Assembly: GCF_003026395.1 (NCBI RefSeq)
Contig: NZ_PYOO01000002.1
Span: 434,001 to 498,000 of the forward strand
DNA: 64,000 nucleotides
Direction of reading: 5' to 3'
DNA from: Photobacterium iliopiscarium
GTDB taxonomy: Bacteria > Pseudomonadota > Gammaproteobacteria > Enterobacterales > Vibrionaceae
Within the stretch, counting starts at the first letter, position 1. Each line of letters begins with the position of its first letter. Positions 1 through 9,056 of the stretch are shown piece by piece. Under the pieces are notes generated by a model that saw only the letters and a program-made list of their open reading frames with translations, ran no database searches and was not told the DNA's origin. The position numbers and the translations under genes were made by a program.

Positions 1-2
1 TG

Positions 3-185
3 AATGTTTTACTTTCGGGACTTATTGGTTACGCAATAAAAGAAGTGGTGGTGCCATTAATCACTGACAGCGATGATGATAAACAAGATAAAAAACAAGT
101 CTCTGATAAGGAAGTAGATGGGGCATTATTTGAAAGTAACGATCTGATCAAGATGGTCTCGAGCTTAATTGATATAGTGGTGTAA
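3..185 (+). CDS. C-terminal end of an unrecognised protein (partial)
   Basis: The window opens inside a plus-strand reading frame that runs about 60 codons to a TAA. The fragment has a short hydrophobic stretch (LLSGLIGYAIKEVVVPLI), then a very acidic and lysine-rich segment (DSDDDKQDKKQ), then a hydrophobic end. I do not recognise a family. It converges on flgJ, so whatever lies beyond flgJ is not the flgK that usually follows it in Vibrio. The reading frame is open by sight only, and a fragment this short could be fortuitous. Confidence 0.45.
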   Translation, partial: NVLLSGLIGYAIKEVVVPLITDSDDDKQDKKQVSDKEVDGALFESNDLIKMVSSLIDIVV

Positions 186-287
186 TCATAACGACTATTT
201 GTGACTTAATTACCCCTGCTATTGCTGCCCTTTTCTTTAATCACCGTTAACGCTGTGACAATCCTCTCTGTTAACAATAAATCCCAT

Positions 288-1280
288 TCACAATAAGCTC
301 TGCACTTTTTTCATGACAGCCAACACCTTATTGCTGTAATTGGGATCGGTGGCATACCCCGCCTGATGAATTTCACGAATAAATTGCTGCGGCTGGTTAC
401 TGTGCGTTAATGCTTTTGAATAACGCGGGTTATGCTGTAAGAAATTAACAAAATCATCAAAGCTATGCTGGTAGGAATCATAAGACCGAAATGCCGCCTG
501 CTCTTGAACGGCAATACCATCATGAAATTCCAATGTTTTTGTGGCAACCTTTTGCCCCTGCCAACGCGAATCCGCTTTAATATTAAATAAATTATTGCTC
601 GAACCAAGGGCATTGTTAATCACCTTCTTTCCCCACCCTGTTTCTAATGCTGCTTGCGCAATCAACAATGCAGGATCAGTACCTAATGTACGTGCCGCCT
701 TTTGAGCATAGGGCTTCATATAACTAACAAAATCTTTTGCCGAAGAAAAACTTGTCGGCTTTTCTGACTTAACAGGCAAAATTTCATCTGTAGTCACTGG
801 AGCTATCTTTAATGATAACTGCGATTGAGGTAATGGCGGCAGTATTAATGATTTATCTACCGTACGGGTTGATAGCGGTAACGCAATCGCATCAGTATTA
901 ATCGGACGAATTGAGAACGGTTGTGGCTGTTGTTGTGGGTACAAATCAGTTGTTGGTTGATGCTGGCTACTATCTTGCGGTTCACCACCTAGTTGTTTAA
1001 CAATCATATCCGCTAGCCCAAGACGACCAGTAGTACTTAGCTGCGATGATAGTTGTTCGTCATGCATCTGTTGATAAAATTTGCCATTATTACTGCTCAT
1101 TAAATCGGATTCAAACGCACTATTGGCTTCACGCATCGATTTAAATAACATCTGCGTAAAAATAGATTCAAATTGAACCGCGGCTTCACGTAAAGAGCCT
1201 TTTTTATCCTCACCAATGCCTGCCCGTAGGCGATCAAGGCTACTTAAATCATGAATAAAACCAGGCTCTATTTGTTTCAT
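288..1280 (-). CDS. flgJ: Flagellar rod assembly protein / peptidoglycan hydrolase FlgJ
   Basis: This 330-residue protein has the two-part FlgJ layout. An N-terminal rod-binding domain (about residues 25-100, with AAVQFESIFTQMLFKSMR) is joined by a Gln/Pro-rich linker to a C-terminal glucosaminidase-type hydrolase domain (about 180-330). The likely catalytic glutamate is Glu213 in ALETGWGKK. In the family it is exported to the periplasm, caps the growing rod and opens the peptidoglycan. It is the last gene of the flgF-J unit, 17 nt after flgI. The expected flgK-flgL pair does not follow. Confidence 0.95.
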   Translation of the reverse strand: MKQIEPGFIHDLSSLDRLRAGIGEDKKGSLREAAVQFESIFTQMLFKSMREANSAFESDLMSSNNGKFYQQMHDEQLSSQLSTTGRLGLADMIVKQLGGEPQDSSQHQPTTDLYPQQQPQPFSIRPINTDAIALPLSTRTVDKSLILPPLPQSQLSLKIAPVTTDEILPVKSEKPTSFSSAKDFVSYMKPYAQKAARTLGTDPALLIAQAALETGWGKKVINNALGSSNNLFNIKADSRWQGQKVATKTLEFHDGIAVQEQAAFRSYDSYQHSFDDFVNFLQHNPRYSKALTHSNQPQQFIREIHQAGYATDPNYSNKVLAVMKKVQSLL

Positions 1281-1297
1281 TGCCGCTCTCTTAAATA

Positions 1298-2389
1298 TTA
1301 GATAATAATAAGCTGGCCTTCAATGGCCCCAGCTTGTTTTAATGCTTGTAAAATGGCCATTAAATCTGATGGTGCAGCGCCAACTTGATTAACCGCTCGC
1401 ACTAATTCATCCAATGTCACTCCGGGCTCAAATTTGAACATTCGTGCATCTGATTGGTTAACTGTGATCTGAGAATTAGGTACCACCACTGTATCGCCAC
1501 CAGCAAAGGCATTAGGTTGACTCACTTGTGCATTTTCTTTAATTGATACCGTCATACCACCATGAGTGATTGCTGCTGGGCGTAATTTGACATGTTGTCC
1601 GATAACAATGGTGCCAGTACGTGAATTAACAATGATTTTTGCTGAACCTTCAGCAGGATCAAATTCCAAATTTTCCACGGTCGATAAAAACGCAACGCGC
1701 TGACTGACATCACGTGGAGCACGCACACGAATAGACGTCGCATCGACAGCTGACGCCATCTGTGGCCCTAAAAATTGATTAATCGAATCGGACATCCGTT
1801 GCGCGGTAGTAAAATCAGACTCATATAAATTAAAAGTTAAATAATCACCACGGCCAAAGGGGTTTGAAACTTCTTGCTCAACCATTGCACCATTAGTTAT
1901 TCGACCAACGGTAGGCGTATTGCCGACGACTTTAGAACCATCAGCCCCCTCGGCACTAAAACCGCCCACCACTAAACTGCCTTGTGCAATCGCGTACACT
2001 TTACCGTCCAGGCCTTTTAGAAACGTTTGTAATAATGTGCCGCCACGTAAACTTTTCGCTGAACCAATCGAAGACACAGTAATATCAATGGTCTGCCCTT
2101 GTTTAGTAAACGCTGGCAAGGTGGCATTCACCGCGACCGCCGCAACATTTTTGGTTTTGGGTTTAGTGCCTGCTGGCAATTGAATCCCAAAATTTTGCAG
2201 CATCGCATTAAAAGTTTGCTCTGTAAAAGGGGTGGTTTCGCCAGTTCCCGGTAAACCGACGACTAAGCCATAACCGACCAATTGGTTACTCCGTACGCCA
2301 GCAACTGCTGCAACATCTTTAATGCGTGCCGCCTGTGCTGTCGAGGCAAATAAAGTGACAGCCAATAAACATATTGTCGAAATTTTCAA
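1298..2389 (-). CDS. flgI: Flagellar P-ring protein FlgI
   Basis: FlgI forms the P-ring around the flagellar rod in the peptidoglycan layer. The 363-residue product has a clear Sec signal peptide ([20 protein letters not shown]) followed by the conserved FlgI start [20 protein letters not shown] and the terminal [10 protein letters not shown]. The only start consistent with the signal peptide is TTG, and it has a good ribosome binding site (GGAGAG) six bases upstream. It lies between flgH and flgJ in the expected order. Confidence 0.96.
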   Translation of the reverse strand: MKISTICLLAVTLFASTAQAARIKDVAAVAGVRSNQLVGYGLVVGLPGTGETTPFTEQTFNAMLQNFGIQLPAGTKPKTKNVAAVAVNATLPAFTKQGQTIDITVSSIGSAKSLRGGTLLQTFLKGLDGKVYAIAQGSLVVGGFSAEGADGSKVVGNTPTVGRITNGAMVEQEVSNPFGRGDYLTFNLYESDFTTAQRMSDSINQFLGPQMASAVDATSIRVRAPRDVSQRVAFLSTVENLEFDPAEGSAKIIVNSRTGTIVIGQHVKLRPAAITHGGMTVSIKENAQVSQPNAFAGGDTVVVPNSQITVNQSDARMFKFEPGVTLDELVRAVNQVGAAPSDLMAILQALKQAGAIEGQLIII

Positions 2390-2470
2390 ATGACTCTCCG
2401 AGACAAGTTAAAACGATAACGCAACTAACCTTATGCAAAGGTAAGATGAATAATAAGATTAAAAATTCTA

Positions 2471-3262
2471 TTAAAAAGCGACATTAAAAAAGCGTGATAA
2501 CCAATTTTGCTGCTGAACATCTTGGCGATCGCCAGTACCTGAATATTGAATGCGCGCATTAGAAATACGGGTTGAAGCAATGCTGTTATCTTGATCGATA
2601 TCATCAGGTCGAATATTGCCACTCACGCGAATATATTCTTCGCCCGTATTGAGCATTAGCCATTTCTCACCGCGAATAACCAAATTGCCATTACTGAGCA
2701 CATCAACAACTTCAACTGAAATAGAACCTTTAATACTGTTACTTTGATCTGCTGACGTTGAACCTTCAAAGGTATTATTATTCGCCATCGCATAAGACAA
2801 GGTGTAATCGCTTAAAGTAACGGGCTTACCCCCTAGTTCTATCGGCTTCATGTGAAGATCGGTTTTCTTATCAAGATCTGAACTGGCATTTTTCTTCGCC
2901 GTAGTTTTTTCTTCAAGCAAGATTGTCACAATATCACCAATACCGCGCGGCTTGGTGTCATCATATAAATCTTGCGCTTGATCTTGATTAAATAACGATC
3001 CGGTTGCAGTTGCATAATGTTCAGGCTTGTCTTGCGGTCGAACCGGATTCCATGCAGGATCATTCATTTGCGCATCTTCACGTGAGCGTAAACGGTCAAT
3101 TAAACTCTTTGATTCAGTTTGCTTACCTTCAACGGCATCAACATTAGTGGTCGCTTTTTCAATATCACTACCCACTGAATCTGGCGTTGACATACAACCG
3201 CCTAAACTACAAACAAGTGCAATCAGTAGCCAGCGTCTATGGTGATTTGAATGTACTTTCAC
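2471..3262 (-). CDS. flgH: Flagellar L-ring lipoprotein FlgH
   Basis: FlgH forms the L-ring in the outer membrane. The 263-residue protein begins with a basic n-region and a lipobox ending LIALVCSLGGC, so it should be a lipoprotein cut before Cys23. The core shows family signatures such as GDIVTILLEEKTTAKKNA, GNLVIRGEKW and YIRVSGNIRPDDI. The start is GTG, preceded by AGGAAA. It is placed between flgG and flgI. The C-terminus RFFNVAF is typical of the family. Confidence 0.95.
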   Translation of the reverse strand: MKVHSNHHRRWLLIALVCSLGGCMSTPDSVGSDIEKATTNVDAVEGKQTESKSLIDRLRSREDAQMNDPAWNPVRPQDKPEHYATATGSLFNQDQAQDLYDDTKPRGIGDIVTILLEEKTTAKKNASSDLDKKTDLHMKPIELGGKPVTLSDYTLSYAMANNNTFEGSTSADQSNSIKGSISVEVVDVLSNGNLVIRGEKWLMLNTGEEYIRVSGNIRPDDIDQDNSIASTRISNARIQYSGTGDRQDVQQQNWLSRFFNVAF

Positions 3263-3284
3263 GGCGATTTCCTAGCTAATGAAC

Positions 3285-4073
3285 TTATAATTGCTGATTA
3301 ACGTAACTCAACATTTGGTCAACGGTTGAAATCACTTTGGAGTTCATTTCATAGACCCGTTGCGCTTCAATCATATTTACGAGCTCTTCGGTCACATTGA
3401 CATTGGATGTTTCAAGCATCGATTGGCGAATAGAACCAAAACCTTCTAAACCCGGCGTGCCTTCTTGAGGATCACCGCTAGCCCCCGTTGGTAAGAATAA
3501 ATTCTGTCCAATCGGCTCTAAACCTGCGGGGTTAATAAAATCGGTGGTGGTTAATTGTCCTAACACTTCATTCTCTTGTTGATCACGAATACGCGCCGAC
3601 ACTTCGCCATCAGTCCCCACAGTAATACCCACCGCATTATCAGGTACCACAATTTCAGGTTGCACCGGATAACCACTACCGCTGGTGACTAAAATGCCTT
3701 GATCATTAATGGTAAATTGACCATTACGGGTATAACCAATATTGCCATCAGGCAGTAACACTTGGAAAAAACCATCGCCTTCAATCATCATATCCATAGC
3801 GTTATTGGTGGTTTGAGTATTACCTTGAGTAAACACTTTTTGAGTCGCAACCACTTTGGCACCAGCGCCCAACATTAAGCCACTTGGCGAAGTAGTATCT
3901 TGAGTTGATTTACCGCCGGGTTGATTGATATTTTGATAAAAAAGATCTTCAAAAACCGCACGACTTTTCTTAAAACCTATGGTCGATGCGTTAGCTAAGT
4001 TATTAGAAATAGTTGAAATATTGGTTTGTTGGGCATCTAAACCCGTTTTACTGACCCACAATGCTGGATGCAT
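3285..4073 (-). CDS. flgG: Flagellar distal rod protein FlgG
   Basis: FlgG builds the distal rod. The protein has 262 residues, the usual family length. It begins MHPALWVSKTGLDAQQTNIS, carries the rod/hook N-terminal motif SNNLANASTIGFKKSRAVFED, and ends with the conserved helix NMIEAQRVYEMNSKVISTVDQML. It lies 19 nt after flgF and is followed by the two ring genes, so it is co-transcribed in the flgF-J unit. Confidence 0.96.
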   Translation of the reverse strand: MHPALWVSKTGLDAQQTNISTISNNLANASTIGFKKSRAVFEDLFYQNINQPGGKSTQDTTSPSGLMLGAGAKVVATQKVFTQGNTQTTNNAMDMMIEGDGFFQVLLPDGNIGYTRNGQFTINDQGILVTSGSGYPVQPEIVVPDNAVGITVGTDGEVSARIRDQQENEVLGQLTTTDFINPAGLEPIGQNLFLPTGASGDPQEGTPGLEGFGSIRQSMLETSNVNVTEELVNMIEAQRVYEMNSKVISTVDQMLSYVNQQL

Positions 4074-4092
4074 GATGATCGTCCTTTAGTAA

Positions 4093-4842
4093 TTAGCTGA
4101 TACGCATCAGAGAAGAAGAAGATTTATCCATTTCTTCGGCTGTTTTCATTAACTTCACTTGCATTTCAAAGTGACGTTGTAAATCAATCATGCTGGTCAT
4201 TTCAGCCACTGCATTAACATTACTACCTTCAAGCATGCCTTTGGCTAAACTGACGCTAGCATCCGCATCTAATGGATCACGATTGCCGATCACTTTAAAT
4301 AAACCATCGGTATCTTTAAATAGGCTACGATTTTCAGGTTTCACTAACTTAATACGATCAACAATTACCATCACATCAGATGGCGCACCTTTAGGGATTA
4401 CCGAAACCGTACCATCTTGACTAATTTCAATTTTATTAACGGGTAGAGGAATAAAAATAGGACTGTCATTGCGCCCTAAAACAAGCTGACCATTGCTATT
4501 TTGGAGCATGCCCATTTGATCAACATTAAGATGTCCTGCGCGGCTATACCCTTCTTTACCACCCGCATCTTGCACCGCTAACCAACCATCGCCTTGTATC
4601 GCAATATCAAGATCACGCCCAGTACTGATCACTGAGCCTTGAGCAAAATCGTTACCTGTTCGTTCAGCCATGGTAAACACACGACTCGGCACCCCTTCAC
4701 CAAACACCTGCATACTACGCGCTTGCTGTAAGTCAGCACGAAAGCCTGTCGTACTAACGTTAGCAAGGTTGTTAGCATGTACTCGCATGCCTTGCATATC
4801 TTGTTTTGCCCCGCTCATCGCGAGAAACAGCGCCCGATCCAT
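4093..4842 (-). CDS. flgF: Flagellar proximal rod protein FlgF
   Basis: FlgF is a proximal rod component. The 249-residue protein begins MDRALFLAMSGAKQDMQGMR, with the motif ANNLANVSTTGFRADLQQAR and the C-terminal segment EMTSMIDLQRHFEMQVKLMKTAEEMD. It is the first gene after a terminator that follows flgE, and it has its own sigma-54 type promoter about 35 nt upstream. It therefore starts a second transcription unit. Confidence 0.95.
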   Translation of the reverse strand: MDRALFLAMSGAKQDMQGMRVHANNLANVSTTGFRADLQQARSMQVFGEGVPSRVFTMAERTGNDFAQGSVISTGRDLDIAIQGDGWLAVQDAGGKEGYSRAGHLNVDQMGMLQNSNGQLVLGRNDSPIFIPLPVNKIEISQDGTVSVIPKGAPSDVMVIVDRIKLVKPENRSLFKDTDGLFKVIGNRDPLDADASVSLAKGMLEGSNVNAVAEMTSMIDLQRHFEMQVKLMKTAEEMDKSSSSLMRIS

Positions 4843-4876
4843 TTTTTGACACTCCTCTGTGCATTAGCCGATTTAA

Positions 4877-4893
4877 AGCAAAAATTACGCCAA
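4877..4893 (-). promoter_or_regulatory. Sigma-54 promoter of flgF
   Basis: On the minus strand the sequence reads TTGGCGTAATTTTTGCT. The invariant GG and GC elements are separated by exactly 10 bases, as required for RpoN promoters. The predicted transcription start lies near 4866, giving a leader of about 24 nt to the flgF ATG. It lies just downstream of the flgE terminator, so flgFGHIJ can be transcribed separately. Confidence 0.75.
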
Positions 4894-4945
4894 GATGTGG
4901 ATAAAGAATAACAACGGCTAAGAATTGAGAACTGAAGATACAAAA

Positions 4946-4967
4946 ACGCCACCGATAACGGTGGCGT
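4946..4967 (-). terminator. Intrinsic terminator after flgE
   Basis: A perfect 9-bp stem (ACGCCACCG / CGGTGGCGT) with a 4-base loop is followed on the minus strand by TTTTTG. It sits 35 nt after the flgE stop and before the flgF promoter, inside what is usually treated as one flgB-J operon. Confidence 0.8.
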
Positions 4968-5002
4968 CGAGCAATTCATAAAAATAATGAACGCATTTGA
5001 AA

Positions 5003-6388
5003 TTAACGAATCTGAAGAATGTTTTGTTGCAACTGGTTATTAACATCCAATGCGCGTGAACTGGCTTGGAAGTTACGCTGAGCACTGATCAGATCCACCA
5101 GCTCTTGAGTCATATCAATGTTGGATTGCTCTAAAGTACCACTTTTGATGGCGCCAAATGAACCTTGAGATGCATCACCCCAAACCACTTCACCGGATTC
5201 TTGAGTGGCATTCCACAGCGAACCACCAAGTTGAGTTAACCCTTGCTCATTGGCAACTCGTGCCATCGCCACACGACCAACAACCAAATCTTTACCATTA
5301 GAATAAGACGCCATAATATTGCCATCAGGATCGATATCTACTTTTGATAAATATCCTGTTGATGCACCATCCGTATCTTGGAATTTACGCACTTCAAACG
5401 CAGACGCATACTGAGTTGGATCTTCATAATTCATGGTGATTGCTTGAGTCCCATCTGCGCCACCCACATCAATAGCGGCCTCAGCAAAACTTTCCATTTG
5501 AATATTTAATGGCGTTCCTGGAATAGCAGCGTCAGGCGGTACTGCTGGTGTTTCTTTTAGTGGTTGTCCATTGGCATCAAACTTCATCATATACCCCAGA
5601 TGACCATTTGAACCTGTCACTGAATATCCCGCGGGTAAAGACTCTGCTTTAGCATCTAATGCTTTTTCTTTGCCATTATTATCGGTAACGGTTTGATAAA
5701 CTTCCCATGAATTGGCATTGGTAGGATTAGGCGCAACGGCATTAGGATCATATTTTGCCACATAATAAGTGGTCATTTTATACGGCTTACCGAGTGAATC
5801 ATAAATTGTTGATGAGGTAGAACGGCTAAATGACTCTGGCTTACTAAAATCAAATGGCTGTGTTTTAGGTACGGTTTCTTTATTGGGTAGATTAAGCGAT
5901 ACCTTAATATTTTTAGATGCCGTTGGCTGTCCAAAAACATCATCAATTTTCAAAGATTTCGCTTCATAAGAGGCAACGGTATTTGAATCTTGATTAACAG
6001 GATAGCCAAGTAAAAACTTCCCTTCCGCATTGACTAATTCATTTTCATTGTTTAATTGAAACGCACCATTACGAGTTAAATTACTGTTCGAGGCTTCATT
6101 CTTATTATTTGCAACCGCAAAAAAACCTGCACCAGATACCCGTAAATCTAAGGGATTATTAGTATAAATGCTTGAACCTTCATGAAACTGCTGCGCTACT
6201 GTTGCCGTTTGTACGCCACCACCGGTGGTAGTTTTAGCGTTTGAGAAGATGGAATTAGAATACACATCCCCAAACTCTGCCCGTGACTCTTTAAAACCAA
6301 AGGTATTGGCATTAGCAATGTTATTACTGGTGGTGTTTAAGTCCTTTTGCGCAGCACCCAAGCCACTTAATGCGATATTCATGCTCAT
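5003..6388 (-). CDS. flgE: Flagellar hook protein FlgE
   Basis: FlgE polymerises into the hook. The 461-residue product starts MSMNIALSGLGAAQKDLNTT, has the SNNIANANTFGFKESRAEFGDVYS motif near residue 30, a long variable central domain, and the conserved end LVDLISAQRNFQASSRALDVNNQ. It is the last gene of the flgBCDE unit, 6 nt after flgD, and is followed by a strong terminator. Confidence 0.96.
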   Translation of the reverse strand: MSMNIALSGLGAAQKDLNTTSNNIANANTFGFKESRAEFGDVYSNSIFSNAKTTTGGGVQTATVAQQFHEGSSIYTNNPLDLRVSGAGFFAVANNKNEASNSNLTRNGAFQLNNENELVNAEGKFLLGYPVNQDSNTVASYEAKSLKIDDVFGQPTASKNIKVSLNLPNKETVPKTQPFDFSKPESFSRSTSSTIYDSLGKPYKMTTYYVAKYDPNAVAPNPTNANSWEVYQTVTDNNGKEKALDAKAESLPAGYSVTGSNGHLGYMMKFDANGQPLKETPAVPPDAAIPGTPLNIQMESFAEAAIDVGGADGTQAITMNYEDPTQYASAFEVRKFQDTDGASTGYLSKVDIDPDGNIMASYSNGKDLVVGRVAMARVANEQGLTQLGGSLWNATQESGEVVWGDASQGSFGAIKSGTLEQSNIDMTQELVDLISAQRNFQASSRALDVNNQLQQNILQIR

Positions 6389-6394
6389 CGTAAA

Positions 6395-7141
6395 TTATCC
6401 TTGTTGTGTACTAAGTGGTGCCGCTGATTGTGCACTTTTACCAATTTGTAAGACTTCAGCTAAATTGACTGGTTTGGTCACCCCCGCCAGATTTAACATT
6501 ACTTTACCGTCACTATTGCCCAGTAAAACACTGTTAACATTGGCGTGAGTTAATACTTCAAATTGCTGACTTTCGCCGCCGACAGTTCCCGATACCGAAA
6601 AGTTATATTTGCCTTGTGGCATCACATTGCCAGCATCGTCTTTACCGTCCCATGCAAACGGATGTTCCCCTGCGGATTTTGCACCTAGAGTAACGGTTTT
6701 TACCAATACTCCTTGCTCGTTTTCAACCCGCAGAATGGCGTTATCGACCCCTTGTTGCATGCGTACCATGCCCGCCATTTCACCGTCATGGCTTTTCAAT
6801 GCCGATGCGCTTGGAATAAGCACATCTTGTCCAACTAACGATGAAGCTTGCAGCGCTTGGTTTGATGTCATGGCACTATTAAGTGAACCAAATTGCTCAT
6901 TCATTTTATTGATACCATCAACGGTAGCAAAAGACGCCATTTGAGCGATCATCTGATCATTACCCACAGGCTTAAACGGATCTTGTTGCGCTAACTGTTT
7001 AGTTAACAACGATAAAAAATCGTCTTGTTTTAATTGATTAGTACCCGTAGTCGGTTGTTCTTGAGCGATCTTTTTATCTTGCATGCCTTTTAACTGGTCA
7101 AGGTAAGAAAGAGATTGCCCAGCGCCATTAATGGTTGTCAT
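6395..7141 (-). CDS. flgD: Hook assembly scaffold protein FlgD
   Basis: FlgD caps the growing hook and is not part of the final structure. The 248-residue protein has the N-terminal motif LKQDDFLSLLTKQLAQQDPFKPVGNDQMIAQMASF (quoted in part; residues about 37-70), then a beta-rich tail with the FLIL-like DGKDDAGNVMPQGKYNF segment. It lies between flgC and flgE with short spacings. Confidence 0.95.
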   Translation of the reverse strand: MTTINGAGQSLSYLDQLKGMQDKKIAQEQPTTGTNQLKQDDFLSLLTKQLAQQDPFKPVGNDQMIAQMASFATVDGINKMNEQFGSLNSAMTSNQALQASSLVGQDVLIPSASALKSHDGEMAGMVRMQQGVDNAILRVENEQGVLVKTVTLGAKSAGEHPFAWDGKDDAGNVMPQGKYNFSVSGTVGGESQQFEVLTHANVNSVLLGNSDGKVMLNLAGVTKPVNLAEVLQIGKSAQSAAPLSTQQG

Positions 7142-7158
7142 AACACAAACTCCTTAGC

Positions 7159-7572
7159 TTATTTGCCCATCTGCAAGGTTTTCATCAACATTTGCTTACT
7201 TGCATCTGCCACTTGAACATTATTTTGGTAAGAGCGCGATGCAGAAATCATATTGGCCATTTCTTCCATTACATTGACATTAGGTTTATAAATATAACCA
7301 GCACTGTTCGCTAATGGATGCTCAGGATTATATTCCGCACTTAATGGCTCATTACTTTCAACGATCCCTTGCAACTGCACTGGCACACTAGCATCGCCTT
7401 GATTAGCACTATCAAGCGCTGCTGCAAAAATAGGATAACGTGCTTTATAGGTTTCCTGGGCTGAACTACTAACGCTATTGGCATTGGCTAAGTTACTAGA
7501 GGTGGTATTAAGTCGTACTGATTCTGCACTCATGGCAGAACCTGTAACATTGAAGATATTAAATAAACTCAT
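7159..7572 (-). CDS. flgC: Flagellar proximal rod protein FlgC
   Basis: FlgC is a proximal rod protein of 137 residues. It has the N-terminal motif FNVTGSAMSAESVRLNTTSS followed by NLANANSVSS, and the C-terminal helix EEMANMISASRSYQNNVQVADASKQM. It follows flgB by only 3 nt, which suggests translational coupling. Confidence 0.96.
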   Translation of the reverse strand: MSLFNIFNVTGSAMSAESVRLNTTSSNLANANSVSSSAQETYKARYPIFAAALDSANQGDASVPVQLQGIVESNEPLSAEYNPEHPLANSAGYIYKPNVNVMEEMANMISASRSYQNNVQVADASKQMLMKTLQMGK

Positions 7573-7575
7573 CCA

Positions 7576-7971
7576 TTATTCCCCTTTCAATGCCTTGGTT
7601 AAATTCTTAAATTTAGAGCCTAAAAAATCGAGCGATGCTTGGTATTCAATACTGTTTTGCATAAACAAGTTTTGTTCTAATTGCGCATCAACAGTATTAC
7701 CATCACCAGTATCAGGTTGAGTTGGCACTCGATAGAGTTGCTCGCCACTCGCAGCAGGAGAGGCAGTAATATGCCGCCCATTGGTACGATTAAGGCCAAC
7801 GTTTTCCCCTGCGGTTGCCGATTGCAGGACGCGGCTAAAGTCGACATCTTTTGCCTTAAAGCCGGGAGTATTGACGTTAGCAAGGTTGCTCGCCAACGTT
7901 TCCGCACGTGTTGCTCGGGCGCCAACGGTATATTGATGAATACCTAATGCTTTATCAAAAGAGATCGACAT
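7576..7971 (-). CDS. flgB: Flagellar proximal rod protein FlgB
   Basis: FlgB is the proximal rod protein at the base of the rod. The 131-residue protein begins MSISFDKALGIHQYTVGARA and contains ASNLANVNTPGFKAKDVDFS. Its end (NSIEYQASLDFLGSKFKNL) is typical of the family. It is the first gene of flgBCDE, with a sigma-54 promoter 48-64 nt upstream of the ATG. Confidence 0.96.
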   Translation of the reverse strand: MSISFDKALGIHQYTVGARATRAETLASNLANVNTPGFKAKDVDFSRVLQSATAGENVGLNRTNGRHITASPAASGEQLYRVPTQPDTGDGNTVDAQLEQNLFMQNSIEYQASLDFLGSKFKNLTKALKGE

Positions 7972-8018
7972 GCTTTGCCTCTACGTGAAATTCATTGTCA
8001 CTATGACAACAGCAGTAA

Positions 8019-8035
8019 AGCAAAGACAATGCCAA
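8019..8035 (-). promoter_or_regulatory. Sigma-54 promoter of flgB
   Basis: The minus strand reads TTGGCATTGTCTTTGCT, with GG and GC separated by 10 bases. The predicted start near 8008 gives a leader of about 37 nt to flgB. RpoN control of hook-basal-body genes through FlrC is established in Vibrio; that it applies here is inference from the site. Confidence 0.75.
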
Positions 8036-8066
8036 GATGGGAAAGGAGGTGGAAAATGTAGGGAAA

Positions 8067-8098
8067 GCAGGGAAGCAGGGAAGCAGGGAAGCAGGGAA
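8067..8098. repeat. 8-bp tandem repeat upstream of flgB
   Basis: Four perfect copies of GCAGGGAA lie head to tail, with a degenerate partial copy just before (GGGAAA, 8061-8066). The tract begins 32 bp upstream of the flgB sigma-54 element, in the region where an enhancer-binding protein such as FlrC would be expected to act. Tandem repeats of this kind can change copy number by slippage. Confidence 0.85.
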
Positions 8099-8176
8099 AG
8101 AATGCAGATATTGGGACAGGGTATCAAAACTTGAAACCTTGCCCCTAAATCACAGACACGTCCCTTGCTGGTAAGA

Positions 8177-9004
8177 TTATTTTAATTTGTAAATAATACC
8201 GGGATTACAACGTACCATTTCAAACCGATCACACAACCCCGTTAATGATTCAGAAGCCCCCAAAAATAAGTAACCACCAGGATTTAAACTGGCTGCTAAT
8301 TGATTTAACACTTTTACTTTGGTTTCAGGTGAAAAATAAATGAGTACATTTCGGCAAAATATTACGTCAAATTTACCCAATAAAACGTAGCTGTCTTTTA
8401 AATTTTGAGTCCTAAAATTAACCAGCTGTTTTACGCGTTGGTTAACTTGCATCCCCCCACTGATATGCGCTTCAAAAAATAGTCTTCGACGCTCAACTGA
8501 TAAACCACGACTTAACGCGAGATTGTCGTAAACCCCGTTACGACACATATCAAGCATAGTTTGTGAAATATCTGTCGCCGTGATCTGAATACTCGGTAAT
8601 AACCCCGGTCGTTTCAATTGTTGTTCTAAAATAGTCATCGCCATTGAATACGGTTCTTGCCCTGATGAACTTGCCGCTGACCATATCTTTAATGGTCTTC
8701 TATTGGCTGCAAGTTCAGGCAAGATCTTATCGGCTAAAACAGTAAACGGATAACTATCACGAAACCATAACGTTTCATTCGTTGTCATTGCATCGACCAC
8801 TGCAACTCGTAATTCACGGTTTCGGCCTTTCAGGGTGTCTTGCAATAAATCGGATAAGGAAAGTAATCCAAACCGTTTAACTAAAGGACTTAAACGGCTT
8901 CGCACTAAATATTGCTTACTGTCCCCCAAAACGATGCCACATTGTGCTTCGAGGAAATGACAAAAGTCATAATAATCTTGATCATTTACCGTTAATGTTG
9001 TCAT
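8177..9004 (-). CDS. cheR: Chemotaxis protein methyltransferase CheR
   Basis: CheR methylates glutamates on chemoreceptors using S-adenosylmethionine. The 275-residue protein has an N-terminal helical CheR domain (about 1-75), then the methyltransferase domain with the SAM-binding segment IWSAASSSGQEPYSMAM (about 105-125) and FDVIFCRNVLIYFSPE (about 213-228). An upstream in-frame TTG exists at 9007, but the ATG at 9004 is preferred. It follows cheV by about 50 nt on the same strand. Confidence 0.95.
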   Translation of the reverse strand: MTTLTVNDQDYYDFCHFLEAQCGIVLGDSKQYLVRSRLSPLVKRFGLLSLSDLLQDTLKGRNRELRVAVVDAMTTNETLWFRDSYPFTVLADKILPELAANRRPLKIWSAASSSGQEPYSMAMTILEQQLKRPGLLPSIQITATDISQTMLDMCRNGVYDNLALSRGLSVERRRLFFEAHISGGMQVNQRVKQLVNFRTQNLKDSYVLLGKFDVIFCRNVLIYFSPETKVKVLNQLAASLNPGGYLFLGASESLTGLCDRFEMVRCNPGIIYKLK

Positions 9005-9056
9005 CAATCACTCTTTCTTGTTTTTGTCATGTATTACACGTCGACTATATTTATTA

